From NCBI RefSeq assembly GCF_018139145.2, contig NC_059471.1, positions 44,260,226-44,324,225 on the forward strand: 64,000 nt of DNA, given 5' to 3'. The notes beneath the pieces were generated by a model. That model had not been told where the DNA came from, did not search any database, and saw only the letters and a program-made list of their open reading frames with translations. The position numbers and the translations under genes are program-made. The DNA is from Gymnogyps californianus (taxonomy: Eukaryota > Chordata > Aves > Accipitriformes > Cathartidae). Shown here one piece after another: positions 41,101 to 51,500 of this stretch. The stretch's first letter is position 1. The number at the start of each line of letters is the position of its first letter.

Positions 41101-42468
41101 TTACCTATCCCAGTATAACCCATTTATCCAATTTATCTTCTTTTTTATTCCACAAGCTACCTGTAATTTGAGCTGTCACATTAATATATAGTGATTCCAG
41201 TGTACTTAATCAGGGCAACTCTAAAACGAAAAATGGAAGGAAATGCATAAACATTTACAAGGTCATCTGCCAGCATATCATTTCATGAGTGAAAGTATCC
41301 TATGAGGCACACTTTAACCTTAAAAGACAAGGTCAACCTGAATATACTTTTTTTTTGTTTATTCCTAGATGCATAGGTTTCACATGTGCTACTTAGTATC
41401 TACCATTCCCATGAGATAATTATATTGAAAATTATTATCTTCAAATGCAGCACCACAAAAAGAGTAAACTCAGATAAACATTTGATCTTTCATGTTTGCA
41501 ATCAGTTTCACACGTTTCTCCCTTATGATCCCAAGTTAGTTTTGGCAACTCCCACTGATTACCATGTACACTCACTTTCGAACATTTTATATTGATTCAG
41601 AAGAATGGATTAATTCCCATTAGTTGTGTTCTCAGATGCTTGGAAATTACTTTGGATACACTTTCTACAGTGTTCCTTTTTCTTCTGGTGTACACCTATG
41701 ATGGAACTTAAGAGGAGTTTGAGTTGAGGATGTTCCCTGATCTCCTGATGTTCCAGAAACCTTTCACAGCAAAGAACATTTCCTGAGAGGACATAAAAAA
41801 ATTTGACCTAGCAGTGGAAACATAGGCTTTATTCAAATCAAAGAAATTTTGCAAAAAATTGAACAGATGATTTCATGAAATTTGTTTAAATTTCTCACAT
41901 GCAGATAGGAGTACATTTCTAAATGTAAAGAAAAAAATCCATTTCTTCTAACAAAGATCAGAGGTGAGAAAACAGCCAAAGTAGAGGAAAAATCCTTGAC
42001 AATTTATGAATTGTTTTCATCTACTTGGGTTCCTGCCTGTGACGTTATTATCCTAAGCATAACATTAAGATGTAGCTTGCAGTCCAGTTATCTGTCTGTT
42101 CTAGATGATAAGGGACAGGAGGTAAGTGTGGGGCAGTGAAGTATAGCGATTTTCATCAATGCCCTCTCGGTGTCAAACAAGATAATATCAGTCCACTCAA
42201 AGAAACTTTGGACTAGATTCCTGTTACACACAATGGAGAGCACCTGGCACTTCTAGGATGCAATTACCTATTTTAGATGTCTATTTTGGATGCGCTCAAT
42301 CACATCCTGAAAATATATAGCACTCAATAGTGTATAGGGACATCTAAACAATTAATTCACATGTGGACAATGTAGATGTACATATTTGGTCAAAGTCCAT
42401 ACTATATCTCCGATTACTTTGGTACATTGCTTTCATTTGGGAAAGTCAATGCGGACCCTTATGAGTGA
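38101..42468. other. Unique AT-rich stretch, no gene seen
   Basis: The first 110 bp or so may be decayed CR1 continuation. An AT palindrome lies at 38514-38551. The rest is unique sequence with only short unconvincing open frames. Confidence 0.5.
38514..38551. repeat. AT-rich palindromic microsatellite
   Basis: An alternating TA/ATAATTATAT tract that is largely self-complementary. Such tracts extrude cruciforms easily and are length-variable. Confidence 0.8.
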
Positions 42469-42473
42469 GTGAC
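42469..42473 (+). repeat. Left target-site duplication GTGAC
   Basis: GTGAC directly precedes the TG terminus at 42474 and is repeated exactly at 43736-43740 after the CA-ending terminus. This marks the composite as one insertion event. Confidence 0.8.
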
Positions 42474-42737
42474 TGTCCTGGTTTTGGCTGGGATAGAGTT
42501 AATTTTCTTCTTAGTAGCTGGTACAGTGCTGTGTTTTGGATTTAGTGTGAGAATGATGTTGATAACACTCTGATGTTTTAGTTGTTGCTAAGTAGCGCTT
42601 ATCGTAAGCCAAGGATTTTTCAGTTTCCCATGCTCTGCCAGCAAGCAGGTGTGCAAGAAGCTGGGAGGGAGCACAGCCAGGGCAGCTGACCTGAACTAGC
42701 CAAAGGGGTATTCCATACCATGGAACATCATGCCCAG

Positions 42738-42745
42738 TATATAAA
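42738..42745 (+). promoter_or_regulatory. LTR TATA box (left arm)
   Basis: TATATAAA lies 264 bp into the LTR, at the same relative place as in the right arm. Together the two LTR promoters face each other. Confidence 0.7.
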
Positions 42746-42885
42746 CAGGAGGGAGTTGGCCAGGAGGGGCAGATTGCTGCTCGGGCATTGGTCAGCGGGT
42801 GGTGAGCAATTGCATTGTGCATCACTTGTCTTTTCTTGGGTGTTATTTCTTTTTTGTTGTTATATTCCTTTTCATTACAATTATA

Positions 42886-42910
42886 TTATTATTATTATTA
42901 TTATTATTAT
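42886..42910 (+). repeat. (ATT)n microsatellite at the composite junction
   Basis: About eight ATT units sit immediately before the switch from LTR sequence to inverted leader. The full LTRs carry a shorter related run at the equivalent place. Confidence 0.85.
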
Positions 42911-42912
42911 TT

Positions 42913-43123
42913 AGTCTGGTTCCCGCAGGTGATAAACAGCACAACAGGGAGCACATACTGCAAATAGGGCATTATATAACGCAACTTCAAGAACTACAAA
43001 CCAACCTTGAGAGCAAAAGAGTCCACGTTGTAACCAGTGACTATCAAACCAATACAATGAATACTTATAACAAGTTTGTTTTAACACACTCTGATCAGAT
43101 TTGTCTTTATCTCAACCCTTCGT
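42913..43123 (-). other. ERV 5' leader fragment
   Basis: The only non-LTR proviral sequence in the window. In minus orientation it directly follows the primer binding site, as an untranslated leader should. It contains GGGTTGAGATAAAGACA just past that site, which is the complement of the TGTCTTTATCTCAACCC-type motif in the family's own R/U5 region. It contains no convincing gag start. Confidence 0.65.
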
Positions 43124-43141
43124 GCCCCACGTTGGGCGCCA
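43124..43141 (-). other. Primer binding site, tRNA-Lys(1,2) type
   Basis: On the minus strand this reads TGGCGCCCAACGTGGGGC, which is the complement of the 3' end of the tRNA-Lys1,2 acceptor and T-arm. It lies 7 nt beyond the LTR 3' end. Lysine primer sites of this exact form are known from betaretroviruses, which supports an ERVK-like assignment for the LTR family. Confidence 0.88.
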
Positions 43142-43148
43142 AAAGGGC

Positions 43149-43735
43149 TGTTGTGGTTTAACCCCAGCCAGCAACTAAGCACCATGCAACCATTTCCCCC
43201 TCCCCCTTCCCAGTGGGGTGGGGAGGAGGAGGGAAAAAAAAAAGTAAAACTCGTGGGTTGAGATAAGAACAGTTTAATAACTAAAGTAAAATAAAATATA
43301 ATGCTAACTAATAATAATAATAATAATAGCAATGAAAAGGAATATAACAAAAAAAAGAAGAGGAAAAAAGAGGAAAAACCCCCGTGACGCACGATGCAAT
43401 TGCTCACCACCCGCTGACCGATGCCAGAGCAGCAATCCACCCCTCCTGGCCAACTCCCCCCTGTTTATATACTGAGCATGACGTTCCGTGGTATGGAATA
43501 CCCCTTTGGCTAGTTCAGGTCAGCTGCCCTGGCTGTGCTCCCTCCCAGCTTCTTGCACACCTGCTTGCTGCCAGAGCATGGGAAACTGAAAAGTCCTTGG
43601 CTTACGATAAGCGCTACTTAGCAACAACTAAAACATCGGAGTGTTATCAAGAGTATTCTCACACTAAATCCAAAACACAGCACTGTACCAGCTACTAAGA
43701 AGAAAATTAGCTCTATCCCAGCTGAAACCAGGACA
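43149..43735 (-). mobile_element. Complete LTR, right arm of the composite
   Basis: On the minus strand it starts TGTCCTGG at 43735 and ends AACCACAACA at 43149. It has a TATA box at 43464-43471 and an ATTAAA polyadenylation signal at 43273-43278. At 587 bp it matches the length of the two solo LTRs in the window (594 and 578 bp). Confidence 0.92.
43464..43471 (-). promoter_or_regulatory. LTR TATA box (right arm)
   Basis: TATATAAA on the minus strand at the position equivalent to the left arm box. Confidence 0.7.
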
Positions 43736-43740
43736 GTGAC
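43736..43740 (+). repeat. Right target-site duplication GTGAC
   Basis: Exact copy of 42469-42473, directly after the right LTR terminus. Confidence 0.8.
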
Positions 43741-46700
43741 TAACTCCACTGACATCTGTATTCCACAAGTCACTCAATCAGTTTGATGATTTATAATGCC
43801 AGATATTATGTTATCCAAATATCTGTTCCTTATTAGATAAGCTTTAGGCAATGCTGTGTCCTTCTGGCCAGTTGCCTTTTCTGCTGAAATATTGGATCAG
43901 ATTTATGTCTCTGCAAAGCTTTCACCAGGTCTCTGTTTTTTGAGGGATATATGAGGACAGCACTGAAGCCCCTGTGCTCTGAGCATGCATTTAGTTAGAG
44001 TATCACTGGCATCAGTTTTCTTCGTTCAATGCCGACATAGAGAACCACCAGGAAAGCTCATGCCATGCCCTATCCGAGACATTGACAACATGCAGCTTCT
44101 TATTTTCATTTTTTTAATTTACAAGTCCAGTTAAACAATGAGCAGAGCAATGTGTGCATTGGTGGCCTCATGGAAAAGAGGTGACAGAAATTAAGAGCAA
44201 TATTTAAAGATGGTAAAAGTAAGAAAGAATTAATCACCTATCACCACTCCTTATATAGACAAAGATTTTCAACACAAGGCATGTCATTAGATTCCCAGCT
44301 ACTTCAAGGATTATTCAGTATTACTTTCAGCCAAGAGAGGTCTTTTTTTACTCAATATTTTCACTTAATATGTTCACATCTTAGTTCTTTAAGACTAATG
44401 CCTTCCTGTAGTAACCCAGGACTTCGTCACTTCCAGGTTAAATCATGGTATACGGCACTACTCAGAACTAGGCAGAATTTGGTGGGCCTACTTATTAAGT
44501 AACATGTCTGAGAGAATACATGAGTCTTGGCTGCACTAGCTATAGAATGACCAGAACAAAGTTTGCAGTGGTCACTTGGAACCATAAAACTGCAAATAGA
44601 CACCATTTTGACTGTGAGAGATCCCTTGTCCCTTACTCTCTGATATCACTGCGGCAAACCTAACCTCAAGTGTTTGCACTTACACTGCTGTGCCATTAAC
44701 AACAGCAATATTTTCTCATGGGAGTTCATCTATATTTGATTTTTTTTAAACTGTTACTATGTTATCAGCTAACATTTCTAATTAATAGAGTATTCATAAC
44801 AGACTTTTGTTCCTCAGCCTATTCAATGCTAGGCTATAGACCAGACTTTAGCATGGCAAGGAACAAACTTCTGTTCTAGGCAAAGCTTATAATTGCTTTA
44901 TTTAAAAGTGCAAATGCAGATATACCTTGAGATCTACTTTGCTCTGGGACTTTCTTTCTCTCTTGATTAGACTGGATCTTATTATCTTCAACCATCTATT
45001 CTTCTAGGCTTTTTTAAACAGACTGCTCATGGAGCTGGAAGGGTTCAGCAGGAAGAAACTAAAAGACATTCTTTTGACTCTAAAAGGGTTCACAGGAGTT
45101 CCCCTTTTCAGTGTCTTTATATATATTTCTGTAAGATATCTTTTTAAAATTATGTGTTACATTTGGAGGATGAGTGTTTATATGGGAAACTCTTTAACAT
45201 ATAAAGAAATAAATAATTGTATCCTGTGAAAGATAAGTAATTCCATATCTTAATGTACTAGTTTCATGCTGTGGATGCAGTCCAGCTAGTGAATCAGTTG
45301 TAGTATAATACTATAATTACTATAATTCACAATTACCTTTTTTAACTGAGGTAGGTTTTAAAATTTCTCTACAGCTATAAACCAAACATTGATATTTACC
45401 ATGAAGTCTATTTATGTTACTTTTCATCCCATCTTGTCTTGTCAATCAATGCCTAATGCTGTGTTAGTCTAATTATATACATACAATGTAATTATATTGT
45501 AAGTAGAAATCCTCCTGTTAAATATAACAATGCTTTAGACATGGGTAGACTAAAGAAACAATGCTCTACAGAGTTGTGTACAATGATTCTTATCTAAACA
45601 AAGAGCTGAAATGTCATATGAAGATGGAGTACAATAAGAGTGATTGATATGTCATTTTTTGTGCTAGTTAAGATATTGTACGCTGACTACTTCACAATGC
45701 ACTCTAAATACAAAAAATTTGTGTCATAATACTGGTTGAAGACATATATTTCTGTTACTGATTTAACCTGTTTAAATTACACTATTGTTTTCAAGGAAAG
45801 CTTATAATACTTCTTAGATGAGTGACTTTTTCTTTTCAGCTTTAGTACTTTACAGAAGAAAAGATGAAGCAGAGAGAGCATCAGATCTAGGAGGCATGTG
45901 CATCAGCTATTATCAGTCACCTAGCTCATACTTGTCTCATTAATGTGGTTTCAGAAGAAGGTCAGACCTGTAGCAGATGTATTACTCAGGTGACAACAGG
46001 AACATCAGCACTGATGCGTATCACTCACAGAAGTAAAACCTTTCTGCCTGGGCCATTGCTGCCCAATCAGGACACCATTACAATGAATAAATTGTTACAC
46101 TTAGTCTCATAAGTGTATATGAAAAAGAACTGCCATCAGTGGACTTCCTTCAGATCTACGCAATAGGTCTCCTCAGATGCAGACAAAGGAATTTTGGAGA
46201 GAGAGAGGGAAAAATGTGTATACATTCTCTAAGTGGGTCATACCATATAGGAAGAAACCTACAAGGCTGGTGCATTTCCAAAGCATGAAGTAGACAACAA
46301 TGAACATGGTGGATCAACATCCCCAATATTCAGTGCAGGCTGCAAAACCTAATCTAAGTGTCTAAATGTCAGTACCTATATGTAAACTAAGTGTCTAAGT
46401 TCCCATTATGGTCAGCTGAATGTTAGTCAATACAAGCAAGAGGGATGTACATCTGACTAAATGTCATTAGCTACTTTGGGGTGATTTTAAGAGCTCACCA
46501 GAATCTATTAATTGTATTGACTAGATGGAAGCTTAGATACCTAACTAACTCACATGTTGGTGCTTCCATTTAGAGACCTATATTTAGATTTTTAGAATCC
46601 AAAGCTGAGCATCAGCCCTGGGCTGTGTTTCTAACTCTGGGAACAAGTGATAATCCTGTGATCACAGGAACCAAAAGTATAGAGAAGCATTCTTGCTTGT

Positions 46701-46759
46701 TAACTGTTCAGGATGAACTCAGTATATAAATGAAAACCATGAGTTTTAAAATCCTGTAG
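43741..46759. other. Unique AT-rich stretch, no gene seen
   Basis: About 3 kb with no recognised repeat and no coding frame that I would support. Confidence 0.5.
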
Positions 46760-47077
46760 CCAAGTGTTGTGGTTTAAACCCAGCTGGCAACTAAGCACCA
46801 CACAGCCGCTCGCTCACTCCTCCCCAGTGGGATGGGGGAGAGAATCAGAAGGGTTAAAGTGAGAAAACTCGTGGGTTGAGATAAAGACAGGTTAATAAGT
46901 AATGCAAAATCTGCACATGCAAACAAAGCAAAACAAGGAATTCATTCACCACTTCCCATCGGCAGGCAGGTGTTCAGCCATGTCCAGGAAAGCAGGGCTC
47001 CATCATGCGTAACCGTTACTTGGGAAGACAAATGCCATCACTCCGAACGTCCCCCCCTTTCTTCTTCTTCCCACAGC

Positions 47078-47085
47078 TTTATATG
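47078..47085 (-). promoter_or_regulatory. LTR TATA-like box
   Basis: CATATAAA on the minus strand, placed as the TATA box of the related LTRs. Confidence 0.5.
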
Positions 47086-47092
47086 CTGAGCA

Positions 47093-47100
47093 TGACGTCA
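47093..47100. promoter_or_regulatory. CRE palindrome TGACGTCA in LTR U3
   Basis: A perfect 8-bp cAMP-response-type palindrome just upstream (minus orientation) of the TATA-like box. The corresponding place in the other two LTRs reads TGACGTTC, so the full palindrome is specific to this copy or subfamily. Confidence 0.55.
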
Positions 47101-47363
47101 TATGGTATGGAATATCCCTTTGATCAGTTGGGGTCAGCTGTCCCGCTGTGTCCCCTCCCAACTTTTTGTGCACCCCCGGCCTCCTTGCTGGTGGGGTGGT
47201 GTGAGAAGCAGCAAAGGCCTTGACGCTGTGTAAGCACTGCTCAGCAATAACTAAAACATCCCTGTATTATCAACACTGTTTCCAGCACAAATCCAAAACG
47301 TAGCTCCATACTAGCTACTATGAAGAAAATTAATTCTATCCCAGCCAAAACCAGCACACCAGG

Positions 47364-48142
47364 GACAGACTTGAGCCCAACCAGTTATGGGATTTTTGGA
47401 GATCTCTTTCTTCTCGGAGTCCCATTGTCTGGCCCACCTAATACTACTTTACTGAGTTACCACACAGCAGCAACTCTAGTGTGTCAGTCATCTAGGTCTC
47501 ACCCCCTGACATACGCAAAGTAGCCTGTTCTTCTTTAGAGAGAAAATAACCTAAAATGTCGTATATGCTGGGGCAACAAATGACCTGTACACAAACCATG
47601 ACCATGAAGCAAGTGGGTCGGTGTGACTTGCTCTTGTGTGCAGTAGTAACTCACTCCTCCCAGACTTGTTCTCCTGTACCCTTTGAGGAAACTGAGCCTC
47701 TACTGGGGCTAGTGCTGTTGTGCGAGGATGCAGGACAGACCACAAAAGCTAAGAGGGCAAGAAAAGGGGGTTGCAGAGATGGGAATATGTGATACCAATT
47801 TCACTTGGGAAGGCTTGGGGGGCTTCTACAGCTGAAAGACAAGCGAAGTTGGGTTTTAATTTTTTAAAAATAATTTAGGACTACCCCTCTAAATCTTTCT
47901 TGACACCAATCTGGCCATCTCTAGCAGAGGCCAAAGTCAAATTATTTCTGGGTTTTGAAAAGGCTAAATTTGACTCAGTCTATTATCAGTGTTAGAACAT
48001 TTTTCTTTCTATCACATACTTTACCCAAAATCTCTAAAATGGTCTTCAGTTTACCTGGGAATTTTCAGGTTTTCCCTTTTTCTTTAAACATAGGGATACT
48101 CGGGGTTCTGTTGTCAGATATCTTCATATCTATGGCATATTT
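47364..48142. other. Unique stretch, no gene seen
   Basis: GC is a little higher at 47550-47770. The open frames there on both strands lack recognisable motifs. Confidence 0.45.
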
Positions 48143-48549
48143 GACATACAAGGAAAGGCTGAGAGAGCTGGGACTGTTCAGCCTGGAGAAGAGAAGGCTC
48201 AGGGGGGATCTTATCAATGTGTGTAATAAATACTGATGGGGGTGAGTAAAGAAGATGGAGCCAGACTCTTCCCAGTGGTATCCAGTGAAAGGACAAGAGG
48301 CAAAGGGCATGAACTGAAATACAGGAAATTCCACTCAAACATAAGAAAAAACTTTTTTACTGTGAGGGTTGTCAAACACTGGAGCAGGTTGCCCTGAGAG
48401 TCTGTGGCGTCTCCATCCTTGGAGATATTGAAAACCTGACTGGACACAGCCCTGAGCAACCTACTCCAGCTGACCCTGCTGTGAGCAGGGGGTTGGACTA
48501 GATGACCTCTAGAGGTTCCTTCCAATCTCAACCATTCTGTGATCTTGTG
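48143..48549 (+). mobile_element. CR1 LINE, 3' end (plus strand)
   Basis: Starts within the ORF2 C-terminus ([22 protein letters not shown] at 48146-48212). It runs through the 3' UTR with GGTTGGACTAGATGACCTCT and ends in the tail repeat ATTCTGTG (48534-48541) plus a decayed second copy. It is strongly 5' truncated, with a stop after the first block. It is closely related to the CR1 at 32918-33726. Confidence 0.92.
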
Positions 48550-51500
48550 ATTTCTATGTTGCGTATGCCTGGTCAGCAGAAGATTATGAAGAAATACAAG
48601 ATTTTGAATAACTCTTTCAACCTTCTGAAAACTTTGGAATCATTACTGTTTCCACATATTACACAACACTATTTAGAAATTTGCATTGCCTCAGAAGTTT
48701 AGCATAAACACAGCAACATTTAACCTCGATAAAGACAAATCAGAGTTTAAAGCACTGGTGACTTTCATATTCATTTTTATTTATCTCTTCAAGCTTTTAT
48801 TTCCTAGTTCTTTTATACATTTTTGTCATTGAATGTCAAAGAACATGTTTGAGATGAGAAACTGAATCCCTCTGTATCATAGTTGCCAGCTGATAATCAG
48901 TGGCTAGTGAAGGGAGATAATCCATCAGCAAAGTAACCTTAATCTACAAGTTTAATTAATGGACTTCACCCATCTACAAAGCACACTCAGAAAGATGTGA
49001 TCCCTTATAACCCAGTCATGCAAGCTCTGAGCATGAGCTGGGGTGCACTCCCTGCCCTCCACTCCCATATATATCCCCAGTTCTCTGGTTCCTTTGAGGG
49101 TATGTAGCATCTCTTGGAGGTGCACCTTGGTGCACCTTGAAGCAAGTCCCCAGGCAGTAGTTTTATTCCACTGAGCCGTAACTGATTGTCCCCCTTTCAG
49201 CTGCATAAAACATGGCTTACGTTGAAGTCACTCACTGAATATATTGAAGCACTGCTTTGAAAATGTATGCCTGTATTTTCAAAGTGAGGTGAATTTCCAT
49301 GTACAGCTGAAGCAAGATTCAGAGGAGATCAATGAAGCCTCTCTCAGCTGATACACAGAAAGATTGTGTAGACTTTAGAATAATCAAGAGTTAATCTAGT
49401 TTCCTTCCTATGTGACTAAAACTCACTGATAGGCTTTTATTATGTTAATTTTCCAAACTTGCAAAGCAAAATACTCAGTAAAGTGAAAGTAACCGAAGGG
49501 GCTGTTTGGTAGAGACAGAAATGAACTGTGTCTTTTGAAGTGTTCCAAAGAAAATGTGTTCAAAATATTTAAGTCTCAAGTGAGTTACCAAAGGTTATTC
49601 ATTCACAAGTGAGATAAATTCATACTTGTCAAATTGTCTGGATCCTCTGTGTGATCACTAGGGCCTCAAATCATTTATTTTTTTCCCCAGTGAAAGTTCA
49701 ATGTTTTCACATATCCAAATTTAGTAGCATTTCCTGTGTCTGAAAGGAAATTAATTCATTTTCCTTTCATCTCATTTTCCACGTTTACCAGACTAGAGTG
49801 GAGAAAAAAAAAATAAATCCAAGTTGGCTGACATAAATTTTTCTAAAATATAATTTTACAGTGCAAACAGCCTGCAACCTTCTTACAACATACTATATTT
49901 GTAAACAGAGTCTTTTTAGTAGAAGCCTATGGCTGTCAGTGATTTAAAATGCGTGTGTAAAAAATTATTTCAAACTAATTCAAGACCTGCTTAGCCCTTG
50001 AACACTTTTCCACTGCTTAAGCTCTCATATGTGCAAAAGAAGGGTGTATGAACCCAAAAACTTTCCTTCTTCTCTACTTTGATACTTGATCCAAAAGGAA
50101 TTATTATACGCAGCCTAAACTTACCTTATTGTAATAACACGAATCACTGTTTTCATCATGTAAAGTGTGGACTGAATTTGATATCAGCCCTGTAAATTGA
50201 TGAAAATTCAATGGAGCAGGATTAAAAAAGGAGCTGAGAAATCAGCATGAAAGAATTTTTCAGCAAGAAACCTTACATTTTCAAAGAAAAAAGAGATGGT
50301 CAGGGCAGGCAACAGAGAAACAGTTTGCTCATGAAGCTAGAACAGCAAAAATGGTGCACAGAAGTGCTTACCAGGAGTCACATTACTGAGAGACACAAAA
50401 AGAGACAGAGATTGATACTGTGGAATTTTCCTACATTTTCCTAACTGTTCTTTTACTAACTGCACATAATAGCAATTTAGATTGTAAGTGGGTTCAAGGT
50501 CACAGCCACTGCATAGCCAAGTTTTTTTAAAAGAATATTTATTTTTTACATTTCTAACTGCATGGCAAATGGCTTTATTTACTTTCACAAAGAAAGAAAA
50601 GGAGGAAACAAGTCCCATATATCTTTCACATGCTTTATGCTGATGAGGTTGACATTAAAAAAAACACAATACAGTTTCTCAAATAATAATTCTGTTTTAT
50701 ATTTTTGTATTCTGTACTTTTTACTTTTTCTGGTTTTGTTGGTCAAGTGCTGTATTTCGCAGCATTTATGTCCTACCTTTTGCTGCATTTGGCATCTCAG
50801 TGCAACGAAATAAGACGGAATTTTGAATAAGGCAGTGGAACTAAATTTGGAAAACCTCTGTATACTTTCTCCTACCCAGATAAGCAATTTCAGCATTCTT
50901 ACTTCTCCATATAGTATCATTAGATCTCACAGATAGTAAAATACCTTCAAGAATATATCTTTCGTTCTATTCAATTTACGTCTTTCTGGATAAAACTGTA
51001 AATTCTCCCATTCAGTCACACTGATGTGTTTGACATCTCTTTTCTGAAAATCCATGCATAATTTTTATTTTGAAATCTATGCATTACTCCTCAAACCTCA
51101 CTTAGGATATGTTGGTTCTGAAAAATGCAGTTAACTTGTTATTTACTGTTTTGATGATGTCTGATTCATGATGGGAAATAACTATTGGAGAAGAGTTAAA
51201 ACAATGAAATATTCAATCAAAGCAAAAATGAAATATTCAGTCTCCTAAGAATGAAAGATTGAAGTATTCCATGCTTGTACCTTGAATAAGACTATATTGC
51301 TCCTTTGGATATGATTTTTTATATTTATATATGTAAGTTAGAATATGTGTACAAATGAAATACAAAAGAGTAATTCTACTATTATTATTACAAAGGAACT
51401 TCTTTATTTGACCTTTTATTGTAATAGAAAGCTATTATATATATAGAAAGCTACCAAAAAAATTTATTTTCTGGGATTCTGATAGTACTAATACTGTACT

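Larger units (their letters stand above)
42474..42912 (+). mobile_element. Partial LTR, left arm (U3 and start of R)
   Basis: Begins at the canonical TG terminus and follows the LTR through the TATA box (42738-42745) and on to an (ATT)n run at about 42886-42910. It then joins leader sequence of opposite orientation instead of continuing into the polyadenylation and U5 parts. The LTR 3' terminus is therefore missing from this arm. Confidence 0.85.
42474..43735. mobile_element. Inverted LTR composite of a betaretrovirus-like ERV (palindromic insertion)
   Basis: Both outer ends are the U3 terminus of the same LTR family. The left end reads TGTCCTGGTTT inward on the plus strand, and the right end reads the same inward on the minus strand. 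The left arm (42474 to about 42912) carries U3, a TATA box and an ATT run, then stops. The middle (42913-43123) is internal leader in minus orientation. After it come a tRNA-Lys-type primer binding site (43124-43141), a 7-bp spacer and a complete 587-bp LTR (43149-43735, minus). The arms differ at about 19 of 370 positions over the alignable U3 part. A perfect 5-bp duplication flanks the unit. No gag, pol or env is present. Open frames over it are LTR shadows. I infer integration of an aberrant U3-U3 reverse-transcription product. Confidence 0.85.
46765..47358 (-). mobile_element. Solo LTR, ERVK-like, divergent subfamily
   Basis: On the minus strand it begins TGTGCTGGTTTTGGC at 47358 and ends AACCACAACA at 46765, sharing both terminal regions with the other LTRs here. 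The central part (about 46915-47075) is different sequence, so it belongs to another subfamily. A TATA-like CATATAAA lies at 47078-47085 and a perfect CRE palindrome at 47093-47100. The flanks CCAAG (46760-46764) and CCAGG (47359-47363) are likely a 5-bp target duplication with one later change. No internal sequence remains, so it is a recombination-derived solo LTR. Plus-strand open frames inside it are shadows. Confidence 0.9.

Noticed and set aside
42913..43123. Coding remnant of a viral gene inside the composite
   Set aside because: Only about 210 bp directly after the primer binding site, with no protein-like frame. It fits untranslated leader.
42511..43698. Two nearly identical 104-codon frames on opposite strands plus neighbours of 119-120 codons
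   Set aside because: They mirror each other because the LTR arms are inverted copies. They lie in U3/R and read through regulatory sequence.
42474..43735. Two independent solo LTRs inserted head to head
   Set aside because: The left copy has no U5 end or own duplication, a leader with PBS lies between, and a single GTGAC pair flanks the whole. One insertion explains more.
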